This document shows positions 8,610 through 22,210 of a DNA stretch of 54,780 bases, piece after piece. The stretch is taken from contig JAQMWT010000654.1 in assembly GCA_029834535.1 (NCBI GenBank), positions 1 through 54,780 on the forward strand, given 5' to 3'. The notes below the pieces were generated by a model. That model had not been told where the DNA came from and did not search any database. It worked only from the letters and a program-made list of their open reading frames with translations. Source of the DNA: Chrysophaeum taylorii (Eukaryota > Sar > Pelagophyceae > Pelagomonadales > Pelagomonadaceae). The first letter of the stretch is position 1; the number at the start of each line of letters is the position of its first letter. The position numbers were made by a program, and so were the translations under genes.

Positions 8610-10628
8610 GCCCCGTTCTTAAAAACCCGTGTTGTGAGTTTAGGTGAGGCCAAGTTCGAGACGGACGTGCTGCGACTCTCTAAGTTAAGCAGCTCGAGTT
8701 GTGAGTTAAACATCGAGCCGTGAATTGGCAGCAATGCGGTTGTAATTGGCGCACAGCGCTGCGGCGCCGGCTCGGACAAAGATACCTCTGGCCGGCTCAG
8801 TGTGGTGCCACGGTACCGAACGCTAATCGGGTACAGCAAAGTGGCCAACTTCCGCATTCAAAAAGCAAAACCGCGGCTCTGCAGCAAAGGTCCGGTGTAG
8901 CCTGCGGAAAAAGTTTGCATCGTCTTGGTGTCCACGTCCGCGAGGTACACACGTCCGTTTCTTATCCGCGTCTACTCGTGAACGAAGTCGGTCATCCACA
9001 CTGCGGGATTTCCGCGGTCGTTCGCCTTCGACGGCTATCCGCATTTTGGGTTGGCCTTGTTATAATTGACTCATAAGGGCTATAACGCGTTCAAAACGTT
9101 GTGAACTTGAGCCCAAGCTGACTGACGGTACACGATGCAACTTACTTTCCTTGTAGCGTTATCATCTGAACGGCAGTTGGCGCGATTTGATGTTTACCCG
9201 AGCAGTAACTTAAAGTGCCCTGGTAGCCACGTCAGAGTCTAAGAATCGTCCAAGGCTCCGTCTACCGCGTGCTTGCGGACGCTTTGCGCCATGAGCGGCC
9301 TTAGCTGAGCTCTAGGAATCCGTACAGTTCGCATCAGTGCTCGCCAGCTGGTACTCAGCTACAAGGCCAACCTCAACTGGAAGACCGTGGAGAGCAGTAG
9401 TGACTTGGACTGAACGAGGCCGATCGCTTAAAATCATGTGATGGTGACAACACCACCTACGTCGGACTTATACCCAACACCGAGGTATTGTTTACGGTGC
9501 TACGGCGGCGATGCCAAGCTCAAGAATGCTGTCTGTGACTGGCTGCTACAACTACAGCGGCGTCTTAAGCTGAGCCAGACCAACATTCAGAAGGCTGTCC
9601 CAGTGACATGCGCTGCGTTCAACCTCAGTTGTCCCTTGCTGCGCTGCAGCAAATGGGACTGCGTTAGGCCGAACACAATAAAGTTGCGCACCACGTCCCA
9701 CAGTGGCTCGGTCGCAAGTACGTGGCCAATTTCTAGTCGCCGCAGACAGCTTTAGAGCGACGACTTAGGCAGAGCGTGGCCAGGCTTAAGAAGGCCACGG
9801 CTTTGATGCTCTGTTGAAGCTAACCAATCTATAAGAAAGTCTCGCATTTTGCAAAAAGGAGTTCACGCTCTCGGCAGCCCGGCTTAGACGCCACCGCATC
9901 ACGAAGATCGCCCGCGGTCGTTTGCTCTCCCGCAGGTACCACCACTTCACTTCGGGGGCCACCCACTGTGTGGCTTGGTCCAAAGTCTGGCTTTGTCGAC
10001 GATGTTGTTCGCCATCAATTACGATGGCCATAGCGCCAAACGTAGCCGACCAAACCAAACCCCCTGCCATCGCCATAAGCAGTAGTCACATCAATCTGAT
10101 AAGCTTCCTGCGCATGTACTACGACCAGCTTTCTCCGCAACCACGCCTCTTGGTGCTTGATCTCGCGTCAGGCTGAGACGCCCGTCCCGCGTCATCACGA
10201 CCGCCTTAGTTACGGTGTTTTACGTTGAGTGACAGGCGGCTGAACCTACAAGGTTGGATTATTCGCTGTCCTTGGCTCGGCTCGCAACCTATGCTCTTTC
10301 AGTGCGAGCACGATGTGTAAACTATTCGAAGCTCCGGCATTTCAACAACAATGACGACGAAATCTTGTTGGCCTACACGTGTCTCGCGAGCGTCACAGTC
10401 AGCAGCGGGTCCCCTGGTTTGGTACTCTATGACATGTTTCTCGTATATTTACATGATGCGCGCCCATCCTCGAAGCGGTGGAGGATTGTGAGGTTCCAGC
10501 CTTGCTTTGACGTCAGCATAGTTTGTGCAATGATTCGAGGTCTTGCCGCACGTATTTGCCGGCAGGCGTCGCGGTCGTCCGCGATGCCTGGGCCGTTCTC
10601 GACGGCTTCTCGGAGAGTACGCACGTAG
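8610..10628. other. Anonymous inner part of left arm
   Basis: About 2 kb with only short, shared-frame-free ORFs on both strands (up to about 120 codons) and no recognisable protein. It is mirrored at 20,188-22,207. It is probably decayed repetitive DNA, but I cannot name a family. Confidence 0.4.
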
Positions 10629-13600
10629 TCGTAGAGTCGACACAAGAGCGTGCTACCAGGCCGTGCTACCTGCAAATTGAACTAGTGGTCGCCGGGTTGC
10701 CGATTAGTTTTGCAGTGGGAAAAGACCAAGTCGTCTACCAAGCTGGAAAGGCTCGCGATATACCCCGGATAGTCGTTCGCAAAGACCGTCCGGTTCTTTG
10801 TGAGTGTCGTACTCGAGTCCACCGTATAACTGTCGTTCGTGTCAAACGGCAAACTGAAAATCACGTTCAGTGGCGATGTTGTTGCAGCTGAGGTGATGAT
10901 GCCCCTCAAGTGTTCCAGTTCGTTGTTTGCGTATGCTATTAGACGTTGGCGGACAAAATGCACATGCCTATCAGCTGGCACTGACATCTGTCACTCTGGA
11001 TGCAGGATACTGAGATCAACTTACACATCCTGCTTTGTCGGGTGGTGGTGGATAAGTGGTCTCGGAATTCGCTAACATCTGGACATCCGCTGTCGATTTT
11101 ATCGCAAAATCTCCATGCAACAAGCAACAAGCAAGCGGGTTGAATCGGAATGTCCTTGTCACGTCCGAACACCGCATAACGGTGATATGAAAGCCAGTGG
11201 ACTCGCCATGCACGTCTTTGGACTATGCGACCACGCAACGGAAGATTTAATTGCGACAGCCCTCAAGCGCAATGAAACGCCAGGATTCGATCCTCACGGA
11301 TCTCCTTTTGGACGGTGAGCTGTGGAAATGAATTCCACAACAATTCGTTTCGAATGCTGTCGTGCGATGCCGCGATACGCCGCCAGAAAGACTATGTCGG
11401 GATAGCCGGCGGCGTGCTCCACGAAGCACGATGCGCGCATCGGTGCTGGAGGCCAAGCCAGTAGCTGCAGAGTACCTTAGATATTTCAGCAGGATCTGTC
11501 GCGGAAATTGCCACGTATGTCGTTGACTCAAAGCTTGCTACGCTGCCGTAGCGTGATAATACTTGGATCTGAATGCCGACGTGAAGCGCTAGTCGGGATG
11601 TCACTCTGTGTCGAGCTGCAAACAGAGAACAACATTGTGCTGCTCCCAGATGAATACGAGCCGTCGTTTGTTAATCGCCCTGATTGCTGATTCAATCCGC
11701 GTGGTGATGCGCGATCTCGAAAAGCCTTCCAGAGATTCCTGGCACCCGCAGGCTACTGGTCGGTATGCAGTGCTGCGATTGCAACTCCGCGAGCGCGCGT
11801 ATTCTCGAGCCTAGCATGTCGGTCATCCCCTGGATCTAGGTGTGCGCGGTGTATGACCGAAACATGGATCATGCCGAAGTTGCCCCTCTCAGAAGACCGA
11901 ACTTGGGGTGTTTGTCTACTGACCTTCAAGCGTCGATCTGGAGGCTAGTGCAGTCTGGCCCTACAATCAATAACACAAACGACGCTCAAGCTTCTGTGAC
12001 CATCTTGTGTTGAGTTCACTCAGACTATCGAACATATCGGAATCGTCAAGCACGACGGCGGCCAAGAAGATATCGGCCCCGAAGATGTCGGCGTCGGCGC
12101 CGCCCCTCCTTTTGGCGGGGGTGCAGGGTGATCTTCCTTCGCTTTGCCTACGGATCTTGTCCAGTTTGAGTCCAGCGGCATGCACCTTAGCCGTCGGGCC
12201 TTAAATACCCTCATCTGATCTCAGCGCCGCTCGCCAACCGTGTCGTCGCCCGGGGTTGTCGGGTCATAGAGGCGACATAGTCCATGTTGGCGAATGTCTC
12301 ACCATCGAGGCCAAGGCTGCTTGCCAAGACGAACACGAGTGGGGTTTGATCTGGGATGATTGCCAAAACTTGACGGTCACATCCGCTGGCATTCCGCTCA
12401 TCTCTGCTTTTCTGTGGTCATCGGTTCAGTCTCCTATTTCTCGCGTCCGCTTTTTTTAGCTTCGTCCGTCCGGGAGACTATCCTTCTTGTAGCGGTTCCG
12501 CAAGCAGCCCGAGGTTTGCGCTCCGAAAGGTTCGCCACACGAGTGTCGACGTCGCACTGGTTCCGTACTTGGCACTTGCCGCAAAACGCCGCGCTACGGC
12601 CTGGTGACTTCGTGCGGGCGCAGTGTGGTGTCACCCGGAGATCGGGGGTGACGCGACTGACGCCTCGGTTTGGTGGCGACTCGAACGGAGATGAGTACCC
12701 TTTCATCCCCTGCAGCGTTGGTTTCGATGAAGAGAACGCGTAGTAGCGCTGAAAGGCGACTGATCTTGAGCGCATGTTCGAAGTCATAGCATAGTCGACG
12801 TCAGGCGTGGTGCGGTCAAGCATATCGCAAGGACCGAGCTTACATCTTCGATGCGCATCCCCGGAACAAGGGCAGATCGACGCAGCGCGGTGCTTCGTCC
12901 AAGAGTCTGTTGCCTTCTTTGTCAGCTCACTGGAGGGTCGGTGCGCTAGGAAGACGAAGCCAAGTAGCTACCCCTCTCTACGTATTGGTAGCATCAATTC
13001 TCGCAGCTGCCAGTGATAACACCGGAAAAACTTTCACCTGGACTTCTTTAGACGTGTCGCCCTGAGCAGGAAACTCGCCATCGAAAGGGCCGCTCGACAG
13101 CGCCTTGCCCGAGGGGCGGCCTCCGCTCTTCGCGGTAAGTACACTCTGCCGACACAGGGCAGGTGTCCAGCGCCGGCTCGTGCCCTCGCTATTATCCCAA
13201 AACTTGATATCCCTTGGCGCCTCCCTCCCTATCGTTACCGGGCTCATCCTCCTTGCTCAGCCGGAGGTGATTGTCCAAGCCATCTTCCCGACTGCGAATA
13301 ACCTCTCGTGTACGTCACAGACCGCGTCGTCTTCCGGACTTTATCACTCAAAGCTTGGCTAGCCGCAACAATCACAGCATCATCGTGGTCGCGAGCTCTC
13401 TCCTCGAGGGCGAGGATCGCGTGACAAGCCCGAACGGCCTCCTTCTGTGAGCTTCCGACCACTATCAGCGGCGCGCCAGCCGGTCCCCGACCGTATTCGA
13501 CGACCGGGATCAGCCGCCGCGCGAATCTTCATCGAAGTCGGCACGCTAGATCCTGCGACCATATTCTGCTGCAGATTTCAGCGGCAGCTTGTCAGATCCG

Positions 13601-14319
13601 CCTCAAGATGCCGAGGTGGCCTTCTCTAACTGTCGCGTAAGTGACTCCGGAGTCCGCAGATTGACGCCATGATTTTGCTGGCCGAAAGCGACGTCGAGAC
13701 GCTGTATAGTATGCTGCCTACCGCGAAGAATGAGGAAGATCCAGGTAGCCGCTCCAGCTGGCCCATGGCTCCTGGGACAAATATGTAGCAGAGTCAGCCT
13801 AGCGCCCATGATGATCACAAGAAGCTTGAAGTAACAAGAACGGTATGGAGGAGTAGTCGTCATCGTCGTGTGAGCGCGTGTGCTGCGCTTGCAGCACGGC
13901 CATGTACATCCATAAACGCAGCCATGTTGTGTTCGCTCGTGCACCGCGCCTATCTCCAAGGCGCGGCGTGCAAAATCATCGAGCGCACTCAAATCAGCTT
14001 TGTCGCCGCGCATTGGGATTCACAATCTGACTTTTCTCGCGTTACTCGGACCGTGGCATACGGTTGAGATATAAGCACCCGGGGCAATAGCCAAGTCAAG
14101 CCTTACTTTCCGCTACCTAAAGCAGCGCGCTGCACACCGCAAGAACCGCATCGCATCTAAAAAGTGCAGTACAGCAGCCCGTAGGCAAAACAAATTTTAC
14201 CCGGTGCGCCGTGCCGAAAAGTGTGACGAAGCCATGTCATGTCCTTCGAACGTCTGTGGCTCCCCGCGAATCTTCCCAACGCACCTCCTCCCTCGCAGCA
14301 AACAAAATTTCAAATCATT
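10629..14319. other. Single-copy spacer DNA, no confident gene
   Basis: About 3.7 kb between the left-arm inner boundary and the second histone unit. There are only short ORFs, many stop codons and no convincing domain. Some minus-strand fragments recall Ty1/copia polyprotein motifs, but they are not in a consistent order (see rejected items). Confidence 0.4.
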
Positions 14320-14640
14320 GTGTCGGGCAAAGGCGAGGGCGGACGCGGTAAGGGCAAGGCCGGTACGGGCACCGGCAAGTCGACTTCTGAGTCTACCAAG
14401 GCGGGGCTCGGCGCCGTCCTGGAGTACCTCTGTGCCGAGATCTTCGAGCTCGCGGGCAACGCGGCGCGCGATAACAATAAGCCTCGCATCATCCCGCGGA
14501 AACTCCAGCTCGCCGTGCGTAACGACGAGGAGCTCAACAAGCTCCTCGGTGGCGTGACTATCGCCTCAGGCGGTGTCCTCCCCAACATCCACGCCGTCCT
14601 TCTACCGAAGAAGTCTAAGTCCGAGGCCGCCTCCTTGCAA
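14320..14640 (+). pseudogene. Histone H2A pseudogene in spacer
   Basis: This is clearly derived from the arm-type H2A: it keeps [28 protein letters not shown], and [18 protein letters not shown]. It has three lesions. The ATG is GTG. A net 28 codons are missing between AGL and AVLEYL, removing L1 and helix 1 of the fold; the ends look like deletion between CTC direct repeats. The normal stop is lost, so reading runs on to 14,718 through the 3' stem-loop. Amino-acid changes such as K to E also occur. An in-frame upstream ATG at 14,239 keeps a 159-aa ORF open, but a functional H2A is impossible without the first part of the fold. Confidence 0.9.
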
Positions 14641-14666
14641 TCATGCGCACTTTATTACACAACACT

Positions 14667-14682
14667 GGTGTTTCTTAACACC
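14667..14682 (+). terminator. Histone 3' stem-loop behind the H2A pseudogene
   Basis: GGTGTT-TCTT-AACACC followed by ACCC. The stem and loop match the H3 element exactly. The stem-loop survives although the gene is dead, and the arm H2A genes lack a perfect version. Confidence 0.75.
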
Positions 14683-14718
14683 ACCCGTGACGTGAGTATC
14701 GGTAATCGTGCGTGCTAA

Positions 14719-15656
14719 TCGAACGTGGACACGTCGCGTGACGTTGCTCCGCATTTCTGCGGTGATGTGCATTGTGCATGCCTCCTTCCATTGAGAATAG
14801 GAATTGTAATTGTCTTCGGTCGCCCGGCCCAGTCACGATATCATTGCCAAGTTGGCATGCTCCATGCGTGGCGGCATCTTCCATGTTGCGCGGTGGCTTC
14901 CTATCAACATGGCTTTTGCGTGGTGTGTCACATCCAACTATCAAAGAGCTACCTGGAAGTCCCAAGAACTCATTTCTTATTCCTGTTTTTTTCTATTTTA
15001 TTTATTTGCCGTCCTCACGCTTCTTCTCTCAGCGATATCCGCGTCTCCCTACTTGATTCTACCGTCCCCTTTGCGCTCTCTTGCTTTATTCCTCGCCGCC
15101 GTCATCTGCGGTCGCCCTGCTTGTTTCTACCGTGCCCTTCGCACTTTCTTGCTTTCTTCTTCGCCGTCCTCTGCGCTATCTGGTGGTCTTTTCTTCATTC
15201 TTTCTCTTCCTCTGCGATCATCCGTTACAGGCACTTTGAACTTGGGAGTCGCTAACCATAATAATGATAATAATAACTAGGCTCGGTGGATTGCACAGCT
15301 TACTACAGCATGCCATGGCGCGACCATATGAGTCGGTCGCAGGCCTTTTCTGCTTTAAGGAAACTACGCCGGCAGTTTATGGTAAAACAGTGCTGCTGCG
15401 ACCCCCCTTTTGGCACTAGACTCCTGGTAGTGGCTTTAGTAATGATATTTTCCTTCCTCTTCCAAATACCGCCGCTCCCCTTGCGTGCTTACGTCTTCTC
15501 TGTTTCTTCTCTCTGCGCTCGACCATTTTTGCTCTTTGATCCTGGGGGTTGCGAAAACCATACTAGGCTTGTTGCTAGGCATACTACGGAGTACGCTCAC
15601 AGTCTCATACTACAATCCAAAGTTTAAGACACAAAAACAAACTGCTGGTGTAGGGT
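14719..15656. other. Pyrimidine-rich H2A-H2B spacer with short tandem repeat
   Basis: No gene is supported. The stretch is strongly C/T-rich on the plus strand at about 14,960-15,230. It includes two diverged direct repeats of about 67 bp starting near 15,057 and 15,124, both with TCTACCGT and CTTGCTTT and then CTGCG. Confidence 0.45.
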
Positions 15657-15672
15657 GGTGTTGGAAAACACC
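15657..15672 (-). terminator. Histone 3' stem-loop of spacer H2B
   Basis: The minus strand reads GGTGTT-TTCC-AACACC then ACC, 35 nt after the H2B stop. It is the same as the arm H2B element. Confidence 0.8.
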
Positions 15673-15707
15673 ATTGATGTTGTGTGTGAGGACCTGGGCG
15701 TCGCTGC

Positions 15708-16061
15708 TCAAGTCGACGACGTGAACTTGGTGACGGCCTTGGTGCCCTCAGAGACGGCGTGCTTCGAGAGTTCGCCCGGGAGCATGAGGCGGACGGCCGT
15801 TTGGATCTCGCGCGACGAGAGCGTCTGCTTTTTGGAGTACCTTGAGAGTTTCGAGGCCTCGAGGGCGATGCGCTCGAAGATGTCGTTGATGAACGAGTTC
15901 ATGATCGACATGCCCTTCTTCGAGATACCCGTGTCGGGGTGGACTTGCTTGAGCACCCTGTAGATATACGTCGAGTACGTCTCGACGCGGGCCTTCTTCT
16001 TCTTCCCCTCGGCGGCCTTCTTAGGGGCTTTGGCGGATTTTTTCGACGGAGTTTTGGCCAT
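15708..16061 (-). CDS. H2B: Histone H2B (spacer)
   Basis: This encodes the same 117-aa H2B as the arm copies, with complete histone fold and C-terminal [10 protein letters not shown]. The coding sequence carries several silent third-position changes against the arm copies (for example across the [10 protein letters not shown] region). It is therefore an independent older duplicate under purifying selection, not a recent copy. It is convergent with the H2A pseudogene. About 110 bp of its upstream flank resembles the arm H2B upstream region, then similarity fades. Confidence 0.97.
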   Translation of the reverse strand: MAKTPSKKSAKAPKKAAEGKKKKARVETYSTYIYRVLKQVHPDTGISKKGMSIMNSFINDIFERIALEASKLSRYSKKQTLSSREIQTAVRLMLPGELSKHAVSEGTKAVTKFTSST

Positions 16062-18844
16062 GATTTCGGTAGTGTTTGTCTGTGCGCGAGCACACGATCA
16101 GAAGGACACGGAGCACAACAACAGTAACACACTTGCCGACAGAGTACGACGGGGTAAGAGGTTTGTTGGTGTCTTACGAGGGATCGCACCTTGGGTTGCT
16201 TCGGTTCGTATTGGTGCGCCAACAACGATGGTTTGAGCTCGCAAGCAGAAACCCTTCACCTTGCGCGATCTAGCGCGGCCTTGCGGTTGGCGGCACGCGA
16301 ATACAAAAGTGCCGTTGAGCTCTGATTTTGAAGTTGTCGACTAACTTTACTACTCCCGAGCACATGGGAGCCAGGCCGGACCGGCAGGAGCCGGTACGGA
16401 ATCACAGAGGAAAATCACGCAGTTGGGGCAGAGGCGAGGGACGAGGACGGACTTGTTGATGGTGGACCGCCACTGCGCGCGGTCTTGTGCGAGGTCGTGC
16501 AAAAGCGTCGCAGGCCGCGAATGTGTTGGTCCACGAACAATCGACCTGTCCGTCGCGTTCTGCCCAACCGAGCGAACCCCATCCCAGCGCGGACTTTCCG
16601 GGAGCTAACCGGCCATCCCGGGAGGCGAGCAGGCACCGTCTCACTCCGGGACGGCCGGGGCTGCCGCAGGGAGCAAGCGTGTTAGACGCCGTACTCCATC
16701 GCAACCAACGGTTAGCGATGAAGTTGTCGAGGGTTATTCAAAGTCGACTCCTAAGCGGGGGTGGCTTAAAGGTTCCAGGTTCCTCGATGGCGGCTCGGCA
16801 GCCGCCTCAGACGGCGCGTATGGCCAACATCGATAGGGCTCAACTCGTCCGTGAGACGGCGATGCGTCTCGTGGTCTTCGGGGGTAGCGCTCTGAAGAAG
16901 GCGCAGGCCGAGAACGCGGCTTGGGCGGGCGTCAGCTAGAGTGCGGTCGCAGATCGGTTGGCGCAGCTCAAGAATGGAGCAGCAGGACGCCGCCCGCCGG
17001 GAGCCGGCGCCTGGGCTCTCGACGACTCCAGACTCGGCATCTCTGACGCTGTTCCCATCGTTTCGTAAACGCGCGGCCGCCGACGACGACGCAGACCCGG
17101 GCGCCCCCATCACCGGCGGCGCTCGCCTCACGTCTGCTCACCTCCAGGCTTGTGCTGATGCCGCCAACTCGGCGGCGAAGCTCCATGTCTCGTACGGGCT
17201 GTCGATACCGTCAAGGGCTAACCCATGGCGAAGATCATGGAGCTGCTCTCGAAGTACGACCTCGGGGCCTACACAAACGCAGACGCCAGCAAGATCGCCC
17301 TCGTTCGCCACCTTGCGGCATGAAGATCCAACTTGCCTAGCTCCCGGAGGGCCTTCGTGCCAAGTTCGCCCGTGCCAACGAGCACGCATCCGCGTAAGAA
17401 GATGCAGAAACCTGGCGACATGGACGTATTCGTGCTCAAAACCAGGGCTGACCAGTGCGCCGCCAAGTCCAAACGAACCTCGAGCGCCCCTCGGATGCCG
17501 CTTCCCCCCGTTCAAGCTTCCAGCACTACGCCTAGTTTCTTAGAGCTTTAGTTAGCACTCCAACACCTCTAACCTAAGTTGTATGGGCATCCAGGATGGC
17601 GGCTCGGAAGCATAGCAGAGGTCAACAGAAGTTCTGGTGTCGGCGGGTCCGTGGGGACCAGTGGCAGTCCGCTCGGAACTCCCGACAAAGACCGAAAGCC
17701 TACCTCCGGAGTGAGCATTTTCGGACGCAATGAAACAGACCACCGAACCCGCCGCTCGACCCCAGCTTTTCAGGGCTACGAAACAAGACCATGGGCCATT
17801 GTTCTGGCACCTCAACGGGTCGGGTTGGCCACCGGGCTGCTGCTCTGCGCCGCGTTCATAAAAACCCCTTCGAATACTTAAGAGGAACTGGTAGCTCTCT
17901 TCTATGGCAGTCACAATTTCAAAAACCTGCAAATTGCTCTAGTTCTAGAGGCCAACCCCGCGTCATTAAGCGACGAAGAAAGACACAACCCCGACGTTCA
18001 GACGCTGCGCCTGATACAACAGTGCCCTGGGCGGCAAACAGCGCCATCGTGCAATGGACTTGACTAGAGGGCGTAGGTTCAATTGAAGAAGATAGTGTGG
18101 AAGATGGGGAACATGCTCGGTTCGAACTTAATGCAACCCCAAATCAGGAAGGCGGACGGTGCCCTCGACTTCATGGACGTAGAAGATCATGTTCCCGGAG
18201 AAGACGGGTGACGCGATAAGTGAGGTTTTTTTGGATTTGGGTACCTTTCAAGTCGAAGCGATCGAAGAGGACTTCAGTCTCGTGTGGTCGAATGTCGGTG
18301 ACACGCAGTTTACAACTGCCCATATTCGTTGCGGTTCTAGATGTTTAATCAGCGGCCATTTTTTTTATTCGGGCTCGAGGCGGCGTTTGCCCAGAGGCTT
18401 AGTTGGTTTGAAATCGAATGCACCAACCTTATCACCTACGTCGGTGTCGTATTGAAGAGTCGCATATCGGCGGGCCATGCGGCGGTCTCAAAACCGGCAC
18501 ACCGAGGCGCGCTGCAAGCCTCGCCATTTCTAGAAGGAGATGTCAACATTCCTTCACGTGGAGACTCGGTTACACTCGGGTGAAAGAGTCTCATCAGCTG
18601 TCTTTTGTCAGTACATGCTGAACACAGCTTGCGAGAAGCAACTCCTAGAGCCCGTCGTCATTGGGGACACCACTGAAGAAAGTACGTCACCTCACGCCTA
18701 AGTATATTATAAGCACCTTAGTTCTTCCGATATCATCCGCATTATCCTATTGTTATGGCGACCTTTAGAACCTCCGCGCGTGCAGCACATATACTCCCTA
18801 CACAACACAAATCACACAGCACACGCGTGTTTCGCAATGAGGGT
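16062..18844. other. H2B-H4 interval of spacer histone unit with decayed elements
   Basis: About 2.8 kb without a confident gene. 16,358-16,650 matches the interior of the arm transposon. 16,770-17,420 has broken coding-like pieces, for example MANIDRAQLVRETAMRL at about 16,819 and MAKIMELLSKYDLGAY at about 17,225, each stopped within about 40 codons. About 17,990-18,510 is a diverged copy of the arm H2B-H4 intergenic region. Confidence 0.45.
16358..16650. mobile_element. Fragment related to the arm Harbinger-like element
   Basis: GGGAGCCAGGCCGGACCG at about 16,368 and CCGGGAGGCGA at about 16,618 occur in the same order and at similar spacing as in the right-arm element at 22,873 and 23,093. 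Terminal inverted repeats were not found here, so it is a remnant or a different family member. Confidence 0.5.
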
Positions 18845-18860
18845 GGTGTTCGAAAACACC
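18845..18860 (-). terminator. Histone 3' stem-loop of spacer H4
   Basis: The minus strand reads GGTGTT-TTCG-AACACC then ACC, 55 nt after the H4 stop; identical to the arm H4 element. Confidence 0.82.
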
Positions 18861-18915
18861 GGTAAGGTGGGGGTCGAAGCCGTGGGGCCTCTTGATGCTG
18901 TGGCGATGTCTTCGC

Positions 18916-19880
<965 letters not shown>

Positions 19881-19930
19881 GCTACCCAAGTGCCTCTGCC
19901 AAGCGACGACAACCCAACCACCACATTACC

Positions 19931-19946
19931 GGTGTTTCTTAACACC
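19931..19946 (+). terminator. Histone 3' stem-loop of spacer H3
   Basis: GGTGTT-TCTT-AACACC followed by ACCC, 51 nt after the H3 stop. Confidence 0.82.
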
Positions 19947-20187
19947 ACCCTCGACGAAGGAATGCATTGTTCATATTGTGTCTGCAGAGAAGCTTGTTGT
20001 AAACGGAATAGTAGTATGAGTTTGTTCAAGTTTTTTTTTCTCGGACTGCGTGGTGACGGAAATAAAAGACTTAGTAGTTCTGTTGCGATCCTGACCGAAA
20101 CTGCGTGCTGGATGTAGAGAAATCTGTTATGCTCAGCTTCGAGCCGTCCGTTGAAAACGCTCCCTTTCCTCCTTCCTTTCCTCTACT

Positions 20188-22207
20188 TACGTGCGTACTC
20201 TCGAGAAGCCGTCGAGAACGGCCAGGCATCGCGGACGACCGCGACGCCTGCCGGCAAATACGTGCGGCAAGACCTCGAATCATTGCACACAAACTATGCT
20301 GACGTCAAAGCAAGGCTGGAACCTCACAATCCTCCACCGCTTCGAGGATGGGCGCGCATCATGTAAATATACGAGAAACATGTCATAGAGTACCAAACCA
20401 GGGGACCCGCTGCTGACTGTGACGCTCGCGAGACACGTGTAGGCCAACAAGATTTCGTCGTCATTGTTGTTGAAATGCCGGAGCTTCGAATAGTTTACAC
20501 ATCGTGCTCGCACTGAAAGAGCATAGGTTGCGAGCGAGAGCCAAGGACAGCGAATAATCCAACCTTGTAGGTTCAGCCGCCTGTCACTCAACGTAAAACA
20601 CCGTAACTAAGGCGGTCGTGATGACGCGGGACGGGCGTCTCAGCCTGACGCGAGATCAAGCACCAAGAGGCGTGGTTGCGGAGAAAGCTGGTCGTAGTAC
20701 ATGCGCAGGAAGCTTATCAGATTGATGTGACTACTGCTTATGGCGATGGCAGGGGGTTTGGTTTGGTCGGCTACGTTTGGCGCTATGGCCATCGTAATTG
20801 ATGGCGAACAACATCGTCGACAAAGCCAGACTTTGGACCAAGCCACACAGTGGGTGGCCCCCGAAGTGAAGTGGTGGTACCTGCGGGAGAGCAAACGACC
20901 GCGGGCGATCTTCGTGATGCGGTGGCGTCTAAGCCGGGCTGCCGAGAGCGTGAACTCCTTTTTGCAAAATGCGAGACTTTCTTATAGATTGGTTAGCTTC
21001 AACAGAGCATCAAAGCCGTGGCCTTCTTAAGCCTGGCCACGCTCTGCCTAAGTCGTCGCTCTAAAGCTGTCTGCGGCGACTAGAAATTGGCCACGTACTT
21101 GCGACCGAGCCACTGTGGGACGTGGTGCGCAACTTTATTGTGTTCGGCCTAACGCAGTCCCATTTGCTGCAGCGCAGCAAGGGACAACTGAGGTTGAACG
21201 CAGCGCATGTCACTGGGACAGCCTTCTGAATGTTGGTCTGGCTCAGCTTAAGACGCCGCTGTAGTTGTAGCAGCCAGTCACAGACAGCATTCTTGAGCTT
21301 GGCATCGCCGCCGTAGCACCGTAAACAATACCTCGGTGTTGGGTATAAGTCCGACGTAGGTGGTGTTGTCACCATCACATGATTTTAAGCGATCGGCCTC
21401 GTTCAGTCCAAGTCACTACTGCTCTCCACGGTCTTCCAGTTGAGGTTGGCCTTGTAGCTGAGTACCAGCTGGCGAGCACTGATGCGAACTGTACGGATTC
21501 CTAGAGCTCAGCTAAGGCCGCTCATGGCGCAAAGCGTCCGCAAGCACGCGGTAGACGGAGCCTTGGACGATTCTTAGACTCTGACGTGGCTACCAGGGCA
21601 CTTTAAGTTACTGCTCGGGTAAACATCAAATCGCGCCAACTGCCGTTCAGATGATAACGCTACAAGGAAAGTAAGTTGCATCGTGTACCGTCAGTCAGCT
21701 TGGGCTCAAGTTCACAACGTTTTGAACGCGTTATAGCCCTTATGAGTCAATTATAACAAGGCCAACCCAAAATGCGGATAGCCGTCGAAGGCGAACGACC
21801 GCGGAAATCCCGCAGTGTGGATGACCGACTTCGTTCACGAGTAGACGCGGATAAGAAACGGACGTGTGTACCTCGCGGACGTGGACACCAAGACGATGCA
21901 AACTTTTTCCGCAGGCTACACCGGACCTTTGCTGCAGAGCCGCGGTTTTGCTTTTTGAATGCGGAAGTTGGCCACTTTGCTGTACCCGATTAGCGTTCGG
22001 TACCGTGGCACCACACTGAGCCGGCCAGAGGTATCTTTGTCCGAGCCGGCGCCGCAGCGCTGTGCGCCAATTACAACCGCATTGCTGCCAATTCACGGCT
22101 CGATGTTTAACTCACAACTCGAGCTGCTTAACTTAGAGAGTCGCAGCACGTCCGTCTCGAACTTGGCCTCACCTAAACTCACAACACGGGGTTTTTAAGA
22201 ACGGGGC
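20188..22207. other. Anonymous inner part of right arm
   Basis: This is the mirror of 8610-10,628. No recognisable gene. The short ORFs on both strands have no domain. Confidence 0.4.
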
Positions 22208-22210
22208 TAA

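Noticed and set aside
10682..12823. Minus-strand fragments recalling Ty1/copia polyprotein, such as SSLVDDLVF (about 10,730), ILLKYLRYSAATGL (about 11,500) and YAMTSNMRSRS (about 12,790).
   Set aside because: The pieces are short, frameshifted and not in a consistent copia order (the RNase H-like piece lies before the RT-like one). Chance similarity cannot be excluded without a profile search.
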